Part shown: piece after piece, positions 27,834 through 38,014 of the stretch
How the letters are laid out: every line of letters begins with the position of its first letter
Numbering within the stretch: position 1 is the first letter of the stretch
NCBI RefSeq assembly: GCF_024347515.1
Contig: NZ_AP025494.1
Span: 161,165 to 225,164 of the forward strand
From: Vibrio gigantis
GTDB taxonomy: Bacteria; Pseudomonadota; Gammaproteobacteria; Enterobacterales; Vibrionaceae
Reading direction: 5' to 3'
DNA length: 64,000 nt
The notes under the pieces: generated by a model
Told to the model about the DNA's origin: nothing
Seen by the model: the letters and a program-made list of their open reading frames with translations, nothing else
The model's database searches: none
Position numbers and translations under genes: made by a program

Positions 27834-28225
27834 AGACGCTACATTTTCTTGTTGGATACATCTCTCTTCAATTTGGGATAATTGTTTTTTTTACAAACCC
27901 ATTGAATAGCATGTCACTCACAATAATTTGCTTTCTACTGGTGGCGGTATGCTACTGTCTTGTCTCCCCGTTTATCAAATGTCGTCTACAAGAACTCAAG
28001 CATTTTGATAAATTTGTCTTTGAGATTTATCAGTCAAATCGACGTCATCCATTGTCTGAAAAGTTTGGAACGGAAGTATCTAAACACCTGTCTAAAAATG
28101 CACAATCTTCTTCTGATAAAAAGAAAGACATCGGCGCATATGTAGCCACGGACTTATACTTGTCCTTATTCACGTTCGGTATCGCGGTCGCGCCAGGTTT
28201 ATTAATCCATATATTTTTACCATAA
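27830..28225 (+). CDS. Hypothetical multi-pass membrane protein
   Basis: 131 residues. Hydrophobic segments at about 5-22, 28-48 and 110-129 with a basic loop between. Translationally coupled to 27327 by a 4-bp overlap. No family recognised; the context suggests the transfer or envelope module. Confidence 0.55.
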   Translation: MKTLHFLVGYISLQFGIIVFFTNPLNSMSLTIICFLLVAVCYCLVSPFIKCRLQELKHFDKFVFEIYQSNRRHPLSEKFGTEVSKHLSKNAQSSSDKKKDIGAYVATDLYLSLFTFGIAVAPGLLIHIFLP

Positions 28226-28243
28226 GTCTTCATTCTCATTCAG

Positions 28244-28265
28244 CCCCTTCATAGTCGTGAAGGGG
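28244..28265 (+). terminator. Stem-loop after 27830 gene
   Basis: CCCCTTCA / TGAAGGGG with a 6-nt loop, 18 bp after the stop codon; followed by TAACAAT, a weak T tract. Confidence 0.5.
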
Positions 28266-28405
28266 TAACAATCCAAATCCCTCCTTTACAATGAATGCCG
28301 CGAGAAAAACTTTAATCTTCAAAAATAGGCTTGTTAATTTCAAAAATTGCTCTCGACCTTATTTAACCTATCCCAATGAAATTGCGTTTGGAGTTGAAGA
28401 GCACT

Positions 28406-31400
28406 ATGAACAAGTTAATCAAAATTCTTATTAGTTGTTCACTAACAGTTATAGGGACTGCTGCTGTTGCGAAATCAGTGTACATCATCGGTTCCATAAG
28501 GAGTGTGCCGCCAAAAGTAGAGTTTACTTACCCTGATGAAATCTATCGTGGTGTGAAAGAGTATTCAGCCTTAGCGAAAGAAGCCGTAGCATCTGGTTGT
28601 AGATTAGAAACAGTGCGAGAAGAAGCGTATACGTCAGACAGTAGCAATCTAAAGTGTTTCTTCGAATGGACAGGTGATACCGACCCGAGCTGGAACGCGA
28701 ATGGATTAGCGCTCGATGGTCGACCTACCGCAGCTGCAGGAGAGCATTACCGTTCATATCGCATTTCTTACTTCAATGGTATTGAGAAAGAACGCATCAC
28801 ATTGATTGAAGACAGCGTGGCCTACACTATCCTTGAACCCGTTCCGCCTGTGATTGTAAATGTCACCACGGACACTACTTCGGCTCAATATCAAGGCTTG
28901 AGCTTCATTACGCACGATAAGAATGAAAAACTTCGCAAAATTACCGTTGAGGTCGAGCCTCGTCCATTTGATCAGGTGGTGGCCTTAACTCAGTTTGGTG
29001 AATCGTGTGAGGTGCCTGAAGGCCAAGATTCATGCGTGGTCGCCATTTCTGCCTTTCATCTATCTGGTGATGATTCACTGACAGGGCAACTTACCACAGC
29101 ATTAAAAGTCTCGGATAAGTACGATGTCGTATCAGCCCCGAACAGTCAGATCCAATACGCGTGGGATTACAGACCACCCGTTATTGAGCAGTATGCTGTC
29201 AAAGCTGTCGGAGATACCACTAGCAATGATATTTCGATTGATGTTGGTGGAGAAACGGTGGTTGTCCAAAACAATGAAGCTGTCGTCGTTCTCAGTTCGC
29301 CGCACAGTACCGATACAGCAAATAAGTGGTGGTTACCATCCAAGGTTAGTTTGAGCTTTGAAGAGCATACAGATCATGTCGGTGTATCCGATTTCGTTAC
29401 GTTAGAGGGTAGGGATATAGGCGATTTATTCAGAAATGAACACGTTACCTATACCGAGAAGACAGTAGACAGCTTTGGTATCCCTCAACAGATTGGCAAC
29501 AAGTTTGTCTATCGAATTCCGCTCAGTTCAGTGGTAGATAGATTTTATCAAGGCAACATAAAAGCCTTAGATAGATTTGCAAACAGAGGTGACAAGGAAG
29601 TGACTGCAATGCAGTTAGACCGTTTACCTCCTGAGATTCGTCTGTACAACAATGACACGCTGTTTAGTACTGGTGATGAAATCAACTTCATGGAGCATAT
29701 GATTTTCACCGTGCAAGATGAAACCAGTATTGAGAATGAAATCACTGATATTTTGCTTGATGGCGTACCCGTTGAGCATATTGGTGAATTCAAGATGGCT
29801 CGTGCGATCAAAATGGAAACCCCATGGGAGTCCAATACGGTTCATAAAGTCATTGTGCGTGGTAAGGACGGGAACAACAACGTAGTTCAAAGAGAGTATT
29901 CCATTTCATTCTTACCTTTAGACTTCGAATACGACAACATCAGTGATCGCAAAGTGGCACTTGTGCAGAACCAAGACATCACATTCGCACAAACGAAAGG
30001 TCGAGCTTGTAGAATGTTCAAGTCAGAGCATGAGGCGGTACAAGGGATCAAAAACCCGACTCAAATGACTTGTTCCGTGAACTGGACAGTCATCCCTCAA
30101 GGTTTGGAAGAAGCATGGGATACTGCGAGCCCTGAGCTGATTGGTGTATTTGAAAATACGGGTCCTGCGACAGTGGAAGCTGAGATTTATATCCATGACT
30201 CTGAAGGCCGAAAAAACTTAATCAAAGTCGACGATACAAGCCTAATCGTTCATACCCCAGATACTCCAGAGATCATCTTCGACGACGACGGTATGTTTGA
30301 AGATGGCATATATGCGGTTGAGATGGGGCAATCTAGAATCGGGAGATATCGAGTTAAATCAGCGGCGTCGCCTATTTACATTACGCTCCTTAAAAATGGT
30401 GAAACCTTAGAAAGCCAATACATCAAACAGTCCAACCGATACACCGAGCACACTATCACTAAGGTAATCACAGACAGAAACAGTGCAAACCACCGAGATT
30501 TGTGGCAGATGGATGATTATGCCGTTCAAGTTCATTACGCCCGTTTACCAGAGCAAGTGATTGAGAGTGCGGTGAAGACTTATGCGGTTCCTTCTACACG
30601 AGCAAGGCTCAAGGTTGAGCAAACTTCTCGTGAAACGTCCACCGTTGACACATTCAAGGTTAAATCGAAATTTGGGCTGTATAGTAGCTTTTACCGAGAT
30701 GTCGTATACAAATCTGAAGAGCTTGGTGATTGGTCTGTTCGAATTGCTGTCATGGACAAAGAGAAGAACCTACATGGCCTGACGGATTGGCAAGATATGA
30801 ACGAATCAGGTATGAATGACTTTGATGTAAACTTCTCATCAGATGACATCGGTGACCTTCGATTCTATGCACAAGCGAAACTAAAATCGCCAAATGAAAA
30901 TTATGTTTCAATGGTTCGCTCTCAACGCGGGACCTTGAAAATCATGAAAGGAACGGCAATCGAAGGTGAACTGCGTACACTGCGTATAACGGGTTCTGTA
31001 CCGATGAATGCCGCTATTCAATATCAACATCTTACCCGTGATGACAAAGACGCCTCTGGTGAAGTGTCATGGTACATATCGGAAGACAATGGCAGTACGT
31101 GGAATCTATATGGAGAACCTGGTAAGCGCTTTTCTTTCAGTACCGCAGTAGAAGGTATTTGGTTGGTGAAAGGTCATGTTCCAAATCGCTTCACAGGGGA
31201 GATAGCAGAAACGGACGTCGTACAAATCATGGCGTACCGAGTGCCACAAACTGAACTAGTTGGGGCAGCAAACCTGATCACCGGTATGACAAGAACGTAC
31301 ACTCTTCTTGATCAAGGTGAAGAGGCGGATGCCGGTAATATGCTCATCAAATGGTCTATTGATGGTGGAGTCACGTTCACTGAAGGTGGCAGTACACTCG

Positions 31401-32599
31401 AATACACTGCAACAGGTGAAGGCAGTAACAAGATTATCGCAAAAGCGGCGTATCTTGGTTATGAAACCGATGAACAGAGCTGGGCAACAGAATATCGCTC
31501 AGTACGTTCTCAGCGAGCCAAACCTGTTCGAGTCAGAGTGAAAGGGGATACCGATGTTGAAACCACCGATACGTTAACTTTGGTTGGAGATGTCGATACA
31601 CCGTATTCCAATATGGACTCCGAACTTGAAATTGAATGGGTAAGACCAGACGGAACCATTGTCGATTCGAATGTTGTGGACTTTACCCCAACGAATGATG
31701 ATTTGGATCGAGCTGACTTTCATACATTCACACTGCGTGCGTGGGTTAAAGATGCTAAGGCGTTAACGTATGCGGAATTCGACCATAAGGTTCGTGTATG
31801 GGAGTATCAGTTCCCACAATTCGACGTGGCGTATAAACAACGTGTGCTCGTTGCACCTTCAGTGATTGAAATCTGGTTACGACGTCCAATTGGCGCGAAT
31901 TTACGCGAGTACTATTTGTATGAGTGGAACGGACAAGGCCGACTGGAGCTGACGAAAGATTACGGACATCGAGCGCGATTTACCGCAAAACAACCGGGCA
32001 TATACCCGATCTCGGTGACGGTAGAAGATGATCGCGGTAACTACGACACCTTTACTGAATATGTGGAGGTATTGGAACCTGAGCCGATCACTGTGGATTT
32101 AACTGCACGGTATAGTAACAGTTACCAACGTTCGCCACTTGATGTTAATGTCCGTCCGACAATTCGAGGTGGTCACCCATCAGACCGAGTGGCAGACTAT
32201 CAATGGTATGTCGATGGTGAGTTACAACCTGAGCTAGAGAAGTCATCAGCGAATATTGAGAACCTATTAACGGGTGATCATGAATTGAAATTGAAAATAC
32301 TCACCAACTACGGTCAGGAAGCGGAAGCCATCATTCCAATTGAAGTGGTGCCAAACCAACCACCGACGTGCTCTATCGATTATCGTATGTACTCGAAGAC
32401 CGCCCGTATCGAAGCAAAATGTAAAGACTTGGATGGTAAAATGGTCAAATATGATTGGACAGTTGGTGATAACGTGCGTCGCAATATCGGTAAACGGATT
32501 TCAGAGTTAAGACAACCGGGCGAATCAGAGTTAGTGACGGTTGTTGGCTATGATGATTCTGGAGATACCGCCACAGCACAAATGGTCGTGCGTTGGTAA
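28406..32599 (+). CDS. Giant exported protein with Ig-like/PKD-like repeats
   Basis: 1,397 residues from ATG 28406; an ATG 10 codons upstream adds a peptide ahead of a normal signal sequence (MNKLIKILISCSLTVIGTAA). The mature protein is beta-rich with repeated Ig/cadherin-like units: WDYRPPVIEQYAVK, LDRLPPEIRLYNNDTLFSTG, QLVG-type strands near 970 and a PKD-like pair near the C-terminus (VVPNQPPTCSIDYRMYSKTA). No catalytic motif seen. Large Ig-like proteins are known on some conjugative plasmids as exported surface factors affecting conjugation or motility; that role here is inference. It is followed by a strong terminator. Confidence 0.7.
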   Translation: MNKLIKILISCSLTVIGTAAVAKSVYIIGSIRSVPPKVEFTYPDEIYRGVKEYSALAKEAVASGCRLETVREEAYTSDSSNLKCFFEWTGDTDPSWNANGLALDGRPTAAAGEHYRSYRISYFNGIEKERITLIEDSVAYTILEPVPPVIVNVTTDTTSAQYQGLSFITHDKNEKLRKITVEVEPRPFDQVVALTQFGESCEVPEGQDSCVVAISAFHLSGDDSLTGQLTTALKVSDKYDVVSAPNSQIQYAWDYRPPVIEQYAVKAVGDTTSNDISIDVGGETVVVQNNEAVVVLSSPHSTDTANKWWLPSKVSLSFEEHTDHVGVSDFVTLEGRDIGDLFRNEHVTYTEKTVDSFGIPQQIGNKFVYRIPLSSVVDRFYQGNIKALDRFANRGDKEVTAMQLDRLPPEIRLYNNDTLFSTGDEINFMEHMIFTVQDETSIENEITDILLDGVPVEHIGEFKMARAIKMETPWESNTVHKVIVRGKDGNNNVVQREYSISFLPLDFEYDNISDRKVALVQNQDITFAQTKGRACRMFKSEHEAVQGIKNPTQMTCSVNWTVIPQGLEEAWDTASPELIGVFENTGPATVEAEIYIHDSEGRKNLIKVDDTSLIVHTPDTPEIIFDDDGMFEDGIYAVEMGQSRIGRYRVKSAASPIYITLLKNGETLESQYIKQSNRYTEHTITKVITDRNSANHRDLWQMDDYAVQVHYARLPEQVIESAVKTYAVPSTRARLKVEQTSRETSTVDTFKVKSKFGLYSSFYRDVVYKSEELGDWSVRIAVMDKEKNLHGLTDWQDMNESGMNDFDVNFSSDDIGDLRFYAQAKLKSPNENYVSMVRSQRGTLKIMKGTAIEGELRTLRITGSVPMNAAIQYQHLTRDDKDASGEVSWYISEDNGSTWNLYGEPGKRFSFSTAVEGIWLVKGHVPNRFTGEIAETDVVQIMAYRVPQTELVGAANLITGMTRTYTLLDQGEEADAGNMLIKWSIDGGVTFTEGGSTLEYTATGEGSNKIIAKAAYLGYETDEQSWATEYRSVRSQRAKPVRVRVKGDTDVETTDTLTLVGDVDTPYSNMDSELEIEWVRPDGTIVDSNVVDFTPTNDDLDRADFHTFTLRAWVKDAKALTYAEFDHKVRVWEYQFPQFDVAYKQRVLVAPSVIEIWLRRPIGANLREYYLYEWNGQGRLELTKDYGHRARFTAKQPGIYPISVTVEDDRGNYDTFTEYVEVLEPEPITVDLTARYSNSYQRSPLDVNVRPTIRGGHPSDRVADYQWYVDGELQPELEKSSANIENLLTGDHELKLKILTNYGQEAEAIIPIEVVPNQPPTCSIDYRMYSKTARIEAKCKDLDGKMVKYDWTVGDNVRRNIGKRISELRQPGESELVTVVGYDDSGDTATAQMVVRW

Positions 32600-32639
32600 G
32601 ACTATGACCGAGATATAAGAACGTCCTTGTGTCGTTATT

Positions 32640-32677
32640 GGTGCATTTAGACTCTTCCGTTTAAATGCACCTTTTTT
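32640..32677 (+). terminator. Intrinsic terminator after giant Ig-like gene
   Basis: GGTGCATTTA / TAAATGCACC stem followed immediately by TTTTTT on the plus strand. Confidence 0.85.
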
Positions 32678-33008
32678 ATTGGATGGGTGTAGCTAGGTTG
32701 TCCACGTTTTCATTGAATGAAATGCAATACAAGCACTGAACTGTTGCCCCATCCAAGTCATCTTCATCAAACAAACTGTCATCAGACAACCATTCGTCTT
32801 GCATCGCCTCTGTTATCTCTTTGGCCATAAACACAGCAAGAGTGGCGTTAGGGTATTCCGAAGCAAGGTAAGCCTTAATATGATGTTCTAGCATCGGTTC
32901 AATGGAGTGAAGCCATAGGGATTCATTGCTTGAATGAGCCATAGTTATAGCAAGTCGAGCTTGAGTCATTGCAGACGGGCAGCGATAGGCTTGTAAATTC
33001 AGTTCCAT
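32676..33008 (-). CDS. TusA-like sulfur-carrier protein (possible), downstream of dndB-like gene
   Basis: 110 residues. Residues 3-18 (LNLQAYRCPSAMTQAR) align with the N-terminal strand, CPxP loop and helix of TusA/SirA proteins, which carry persulfide sulfur on that Cys. Here CPSA replaces CPxP. The rest (helical and acidic, with a terminal Cys pair VQCLYCIS) differs from TusA, so this is a divergent or fused member. It starts 31 bp after the dndB-like stop on the same strand, which makes a sulfur-relay role for DNA phosphorothioation attractive. Identification rests on a short motif plus context. Confidence 0.4.
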   Translation of the reverse strand: MELNLQAYRCPSAMTQARLAITMAHSSNESLWLHSIEPMLEHHIKAYLASEYPNATLAVFMAKEITEAMQDEWLSDDSLFDEDDLDGATVQCLYCISFNENVDNLATPIQ

Positions 33009-33038
33009 AATCTCTCTCCTTAGCGTTTATTCCAAAGG

Positions 33039-33919
33039 CTAAATTTCATCACACGGGTAGATACCACAGACTTTGCACAAACGTCGGCCCATCAGTTTCT
33101 CTGAACCTTTTTGCATCATATATTTCGGTTCTTTTGCATTATCTAACTGGAGCTTTTGAACAACGCCTGCTTTAGTCCACCAGCTGTCTTTCATGTTGAG
33201 TAACGGAAGTGCTTTTAAGCGCTCTAGAGCACTCCAGTCTGGTGCCGTACCATTAGACATACCTTCTTCGATGATGGAGCGACAAACCCACGCGCATCCG
33301 TAGAAATAAATGGCTTTGCTATACATAGGGTCATTCTCAGTATCTTTTTCACCGATTGGCATAGCACTGAGTACGCCCGTAAGCGCAGGCTTGAGCATGT
33401 TGAACAACTGATCTGCCATTTCAGGGTTCTTGGTGAGTAATGCATTTGTTTTCGCGGCTGTGGAAGCGCTGGCAATGCTCAAGAAATCTTGAAGCTGTTT
33501 TAAGATGAAAAGATGCCCATTGGTGAGCTTTCCACTTACCGAGATCAGATCCCATAGGGACAATTGGTTCACTTCTAAATCCAGAAATCGACGTAATAAC
33601 CGGCTGTAAGGTTTGCTGCTGTCGAAGTACAGGTTCAGACTCGTCGTTGGTTTTCTCTGATTGAAGTGAAAATCACTGAATAGTTGTTTTATTTGCTCAG
33701 TCACAGGCTCTAGTGTGTCGGTATCAGAGACAAGGAATTTCACGCTCAGGGTTTGCGTCGCAAGCTCAGGCATTTCAGTTAATAAAGATTGAAATAGCTC
33801 ATTACGGTTTTGACCATCGGCAATATGACGGTCACAGTCGGCAGGGATCACGGCTTTAAGCATCCTACGGTTACCTATAATGATCTCTTCTTCATCCTTT
33901 AGATGGCTTAAACAAATCG
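33039..33919 (-). pseudogene. DndB-like (DGQHR-family) protein, 3' part split by Tn7-like element
   Basis: The frame is open from the transposon junction (33919) and reads AICLSHLKDEEEIIIGNRRM, then LKAVIPADCDRHIADGQNRN and on to the stop at 33039. The DGQNR motif is a variant of the DGQHR signature of DndB, which regulates or assists DNA phosphorothioation. Joining to 52873-52585 across the transposon, with one CCAGT retained, gives a continuous 389-residue protein. The ATG at 33863 is internal to this natural frame and might allow a truncated product. The gene is followed by the TusA-like gene. Confidence 0.7.
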
Positions 33920-33924
33920 CCAGT
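33920..33924. repeat. Target-site duplication CCAGT, left copy
   Basis: Five bases directly outside TGTCGG at 33925, identical to 52585-52589. Tn7-type elements duplicate 5 bp. Confidence 0.85.
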
Positions 33925-33936
33925 TGTCGGTAGACA

Positions 33937-34600
33937 TTCTCTATGGTATGACCTGAGCCAAGGTGTTCTAGATATTGTGGTTAAGCTATATGTCTTGTGT
34001 CAGTTGAGAGCAATAGCGACAAAAGTAGAAAGGATCACACCTAAATTAATGCAACAAGTTTATGAGGATGAATTAAAACCTGTTCATCCAATGCTAGCAG
34101 CGCTTCGCTCAGGTGATGTTGAAGAAATGATTAAGTTTTCAGATCTTAAACTAAGCAATACTGATAAAAGGTTACTTGAGTTACAAAAACAGGTAGCAAC
34201 AACTGTTAAGCAGACACCAGAGGAGTTTGCATATCAACAGCTCAGAACCGATGAAGAGCGACGTGTATATATGGCCCTAAAAGACGAGTTTGACTCAACA
34301 CTTTTAGCTCCTGTAATACGACAGCTGTTTGACCTGAATCTAGATTTGACATGGGTCAGCTTACTGCCACTGGTACATGAGCAACTCACTAACCCTGAAC
34401 AGTTACTATCTAAAAAAGAGCTTAAGCCAAGTAAAGGCAAGAGGGCCTCCTCAATTAAACAGGCGCAATGGCATACCCTTGATAGTGAGGATTTGAGGTT
34501 TGTTCACTCTCAATCTGATTCTGATAGCGAAGTGTACACCGCAATGTCAAATTCGGGTCTGATTCTAGACATTCAGTCATTACTAGAAAAGGCGGTTTAA
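33937..34600 (+). pseudogene. tnsC: TnsC ATPase, C-terminal fragment
   Basis: The frame is open through the junction and reads WYDLSQGVLDIVVKLYVLCQ, then LRAIATKVERITPKLMQQVY and VHPMLAALRSGDVEEM, the C-terminal third of Tn7-type TnsC. The AAA+ ATPase domain (Walker A and B) is gone: homologous sequence begins right after the 12-bp transposon terminus. The GTG at 33977 could start a 207-residue fragment. TnsC normally links target selectors TnsD/TnsE to the TnsAB transposase, and this remnant could not hydrolyse ATP. Confidence 0.8.
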
Positions 34601-34602
34601 TA

Positions 34603-36120
34603 TTGCGTTGCTTCCCTGTCCCTTACCCAGATGAATTAATCTATAGCTTAGTAGCTAGAGCTGGAATTCGCAGTGCGATAACAAGCTCTAAACAGCTACT
34701 AGATGAAGTGTATGGTGACAGAAAAGTGATTGCGACAATTGACCTGCCTAGTCATTTATCTTCAATATCAGAGCAGCTAGTTAACACGGGACGATTTGAT
34801 GTCCAACAGCTTATTTATGAACATACAATGTTCCCGATTTACGCTCCTTTTGTTGACGAAAGCATTAGGGTTAGAGCGATGGAGCGAATGGAACATTGCG
34901 CTAAGGGCTCTGTTCATCTAATGCTAGGAGCCCCAGCTTCTATTGTAAAAACATCAGATGATTTTTGTGTTTGCCCAGCTTGTGTCGCGGAGCAAAAACA
35001 AAAATTTGGGGAAAGTTATTGGTCTAGGTTGTGGTTTTTACCATCCTTACCTTATTGCCCTGAGCACGGCCTTCTGAATAAATCGACAACCTCTTACCAT
35101 GATAGTCGGCACACGTACCATGCATGTGGCCGAATACAATGTCAGCCCTTTTTATGTAACCACCAGAATATAACAGCGCAGCGGTTTGCTTACTTAGCGA
35201 GCAAAGCTAAAGAGGTAATGTGTTTACCAGCCCAAGGCTCCCCGACTCAGCATCAATGGAGCCTTTTCTACAATCATCTAGCACACGACTTTGGGTGTGG
35301 AAAAGGCCCTAAACAGGTTGCTCACGATAAGATTGCGGACTTAGTTGTAAGCAAGATCGTTACCCCTGAGCTAACCATCAATTCTGATAGAGATACTAAC
35401 TGGCTTCGCACGTTATTTCGCCGTCATCGTAAAGCTTTTAGCTATCTACAGCACTTAACGGTTTGGTGTGCTTTTATTCCTGAAATGTCGGCTAGTGAGA
35501 TCATAAAAGAAGTAAAATCAAAAGATAAAGTGACGGTATCGATCCCGAAGGACAATGCTCAGCTTGTGCCAAATCCAAGTGAAGAAAAACGTGAGCTGTG
35601 GCGTCACTTAATAGGTAACGCCCCGGTTAAGAGAGCACGCAAACTTCCTGGTGGTGGTGCACTGTATGCTTGGCTGTACCGAAATGATAGAGATTGGCTA
35701 TTAGCTTTCAATCGAGTCCATCAATCCCAACCTCATGTAAGGCAGAAAAAAGTAGATTGGAGAGCAAGAGACCGATCACTAACTAAGCAGCTTATTAGGA
35801 TTGTAGAACGATTAGATACTGTTGTTGATGGTCCTCGAAGAAGCAAAAATTTCTTACTTAAGCAGCTAGATGATTACGGTTCGGTGAGCAAAAAACTGAA
35901 CTTATTACCCTTGCTATCTTTTGCTTTGAATCGGTATCAAGAAAGCGTCTTTGAGTTTCAAGCTCGTCGGCTAGTCATAGCTGTAATCGCAAAATCAAAA
36001 ACAGGTTCAGGAATGAGTCGCTGGCAATTGATGCGTTCAGCAAGCCTTCCTAAAGAAAGAATAGTGCCAATTGTCGACGACTTACTTGGCTGGGTAGCCA
36101 CGGGATCAAATCTAAAATAA
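34603..36120 (+). CDS. tnsD: TnsD/TniQ-family target selector
   Basis: 505 residues from a TTG 2 nt after the tnsC fragment stop. The N-terminus MRCFPVPYPDELIYSLVARA is the TniQ signature (PF06527). A zinc-binding group CVCPACVAEQ and LPYCPEHGLLNKS (C-x2-C...C-x2-H) lies near residues 125-165. The C-terminal DNA-binding region is intact-looking. TnsD proteins recognise a fixed chromosomal attachment site; since the element sits in a plasmid gene, TnsD probably did not choose this site. Which chromosomal site it recognises cannot be told from the sequence. Confidence 0.85.
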   Translation: MRCFPVPYPDELIYSLVARAGIRSAITSSKQLLDEVYGDRKVIATIDLPSHLSSISEQLVNTGRFDVQQLIYEHTMFPIYAPFVDESIRVRAMERMEHCAKGSVHLMLGAPASIVKTSDDFCVCPACVAEQKQKFGESYWSRLWFLPSLPYCPEHGLLNKSTTSYHDSRHTYHACGRIQCQPFLCNHQNITAQRFAYLASKAKEVMCLPAQGSPTQHQWSLFYNHLAHDFGCGKGPKQVAHDKIADLVVSKIVTPELTINSDRDTNWLRTLFRRHRKAFSYLQHLTVWCAFIPEMSASEIIKEVKSKDKVTVSIPKDNAQLVPNPSEEKRELWRHLIGNAPVKRARKLPGGGALYAWLYRNDRDWLLAFNRVHQSQPHVRQKKVDWRARDRSLTKQLIRIVERLDTVVDGPRRSKNFLLKQLDDYGSVSKKLNLLPLLSFALNRYQESVFEFQARRLVIAVIAKSKTGSGMSRWQLMRSASLPKERIVPIVDDLLGWVATGSNLK

Positions 36121-36130
36121 GGATGTACTG

Positions 36131-37759
36131 ATGGGAGCGAGGTTTTACAAGTGTGATGATGATGTGCGTGTAGTTCATACTGGTAAGATATTGGTGCGGG
36201 AAAGTGATAAGTCTTACCGGCCTTTAATTGAGGTTTGGTGCTATCCCCCACAGCAGAAAAATAATTTTCATGCGACTGCATTTTCTAACGTTCCTGCTTT
36301 GTATCGAGGAAAAATAATTAATCAAAGAGGGTTATCAGAAAGTTACGCTAAACGAGGGCGTCATAAATTTAGAAGTAATGAGCTCCTTCGACACAGTAAC
36401 TTGAGTGAGTTCCCCGACTCAGAGTCAGCAGAGTCTTTGAGAAAGAAAGAGTCAGCGCAACATGCATTTGTATTAGACCGAGGCGCTGCCCCTAAACTGA
36501 TTATTCCTCAGCTAGAGTTGGCAAGGGTCCTATTTTATGCCAGCTCTTACTTATCGCGAGCGTCATTAATGTCTTCTCGTTTGCTTACAGACTTCAAGGT
36601 CGAAGTTAACAGCAAGGAGGACTATGCCAATATCGAAGTGTTGCAAACATCAAACTTTCCTCCTTCGGCATTCAATGATTCAGCAACAAGAGCAATGTTG
36701 AGCTGGTTACTTGTTGATAGTAATGCAAAGCGTTCATTTGAGTCGATTTTTAGATATTTCAACGTCGAAAAGGACCGAGATGTATCTGCGGGGTATAAGC
36801 GTTGGCTATTTCACTTCGATCCTCCCCAAATGGCTGGATGGTCTTTCGAATACGAAGGCAGGCTTGATGCAAGTGGCCGCTACTTTCTGGTTGAAAAGAT
36901 CACGGATATTGAAATTAATGCTCAAATGCCGTCTAGGGTCTATTTCCATAACCCGTCTTTTACGCATCCAGATGAAGGCCAAGAGCCAACCATTGGTGGC
37001 AAAGGCCCTGAACCATACGAGCGTCCAGAAGATCATATTATCGATGATGATCGTGAGGCTTCCGATGCTAACCATGCATTCTTACTAGGTGAAAATACCT
37101 GCTCAGTAAGGTTTAAAAATCGTTTTTCAACGTCGAAAGCAACAATCCCCAAAAGGAGTCATCGGCCAGATAGTAGCAAAGATGCAGCTAAGAAAGCTGG
37201 TGATCAGGTCAGTACCAATGAGCCTGGTAGTAATGGTGAGATACCTTCGGCAGACATGGGAGGAGGTATGCAAGATTGCACTGATCGATCGGAGGAGTAT
37301 GCTTCTCGTTTTACGGCCTTTAACATGATGGTGCAAATGCTAGAGGAAAAATACGCCTGTACAATCATTGACTCGTACACTCATGAGCTGGATCAGGTTG
37401 GACGTAGTAAATGCCACTTGATTGACTCTGATGCAAAGAGAACGATTCGTTGCGTTGTCGTGGAGCGAAATGGTCATGTGAATTACTTGCTCGAAGTTGA
37501 TGTAACAGGCCTGAGTAAATGGATCTCCACAAAATGTATACGGCAGATTGATACTCGCAATTGGAAAGAGCAGTTTTCTCGAATCAAAAAAGGCGTAGTG
37601 ACAAAGTCTCTGGGATGGCCGACAAAGGAAATGGATTCCATGTTTGGCTTCAAAAAGCATATTGGTATTTCTCACCCGAAATCCGTTGAAGGACACCCTA
37701 CGGGAATTCCTACAGAATCAATCTTAGATTGGGCAGGAAGAGTCGCAGATAAACTCTAG
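36131..37759 (+). CDS. tnsE: TnsE-like target selector
   Basis: 542 residues, near the Tn7 TnsE length (538). Positioned directly after tnsD with AAGGATG upstream of the ATG. Segments such as GARFYKCDDDVRVVHTGKIL and RFTAFNMMVQMLEEKYACTI match the general N- and C-terminal pattern of TnsE, and gene order tnsC-tnsD-tnsE supports it. TnsE directs Tn7 to conjugating plasmids and lagging-strand DNA through the sliding clamp. A low-complexity acidic linker (about 330-390) separates the two halves. Confidence 0.8.
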   Translation: MGARFYKCDDDVRVVHTGKILVRESDKSYRPLIEVWCYPPQQKNNFHATAFSNVPALYRGKIINQRGLSESYAKRGRHKFRSNELLRHSNLSEFPDSESAESLRKKESAQHAFVLDRGAAPKLIIPQLELARVLFYASSYLSRASLMSSRLLTDFKVEVNSKEDYANIEVLQTSNFPPSAFNDSATRAMLSWLLVDSNAKRSFESIFRYFNVEKDRDVSAGYKRWLFHFDPPQMAGWSFEYEGRLDASGRYFLVEKITDIEINAQMPSRVYFHNPSFTHPDEGQEPTIGGKGPEPYERPEDHIIDDDREASDANHAFLLGENTCSVRFKNRFSTSKATIPKRSHRPDSSKDAAKKAGDQVSTNEPGSNGEIPSADMGGGMQDCTDRSEEYASRFTAFNMMVQMLEEKYACTIIDSYTHELDQVGRSKCHLIDSDAKRTIRCVVVERNGHVNYLLEVDVTGLSKWISTKCIRQIDTRNWKEQFSRIKKGVVTKSLGWPTKEMDSMFGFKKHIGISHPKSVEGHPTGIPTESILDWAGRVADKL

Positions 37760-37819
37760 CTTACAGATCAAGAGTGGTCGCTTAGTCTTCCCTACAAAAT
37801 AATTTGTGATAGGATGATA

Positions 37820-37838
37820 CCTAATAAAATTAATTAGG
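37820..37838. promoter_or_regulatory. Palindrome upstream of WYL regulator gene
   Basis: CCTAAT-AAAATTA-ATTAGG in the 255-bp gap between tnsE and the WYL gene. The gap otherwise holds only AT-rich sequence. A likely binding site for the WYL regulator itself, by analogy with BrxR/CapW operators. Confidence 0.5.
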
Positions 37839-38014
37839 TTGAAGCATATTCAGTGTTTTATGGCCATCTGTCCAGCTTCAACCAATAGAGATTGATTAGT
37901 CATTGCGGATAAAGAGCAGCATTGAGTGACGCTTTTCAATGTGATTACGCGATGTCTGACCGTACTTTATAAACAGAGTTTTAAGAATCTGGTTGAATTG
38001 GATAAACAAGACGC

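Noticed and set aside
33039..33863. Independent gene starting at ATG 33863
   Set aside because: The frame continues upstream to the transposon junction and joins the 52873 gene in frame, so this ATG is internal to the split dndB-like gene.
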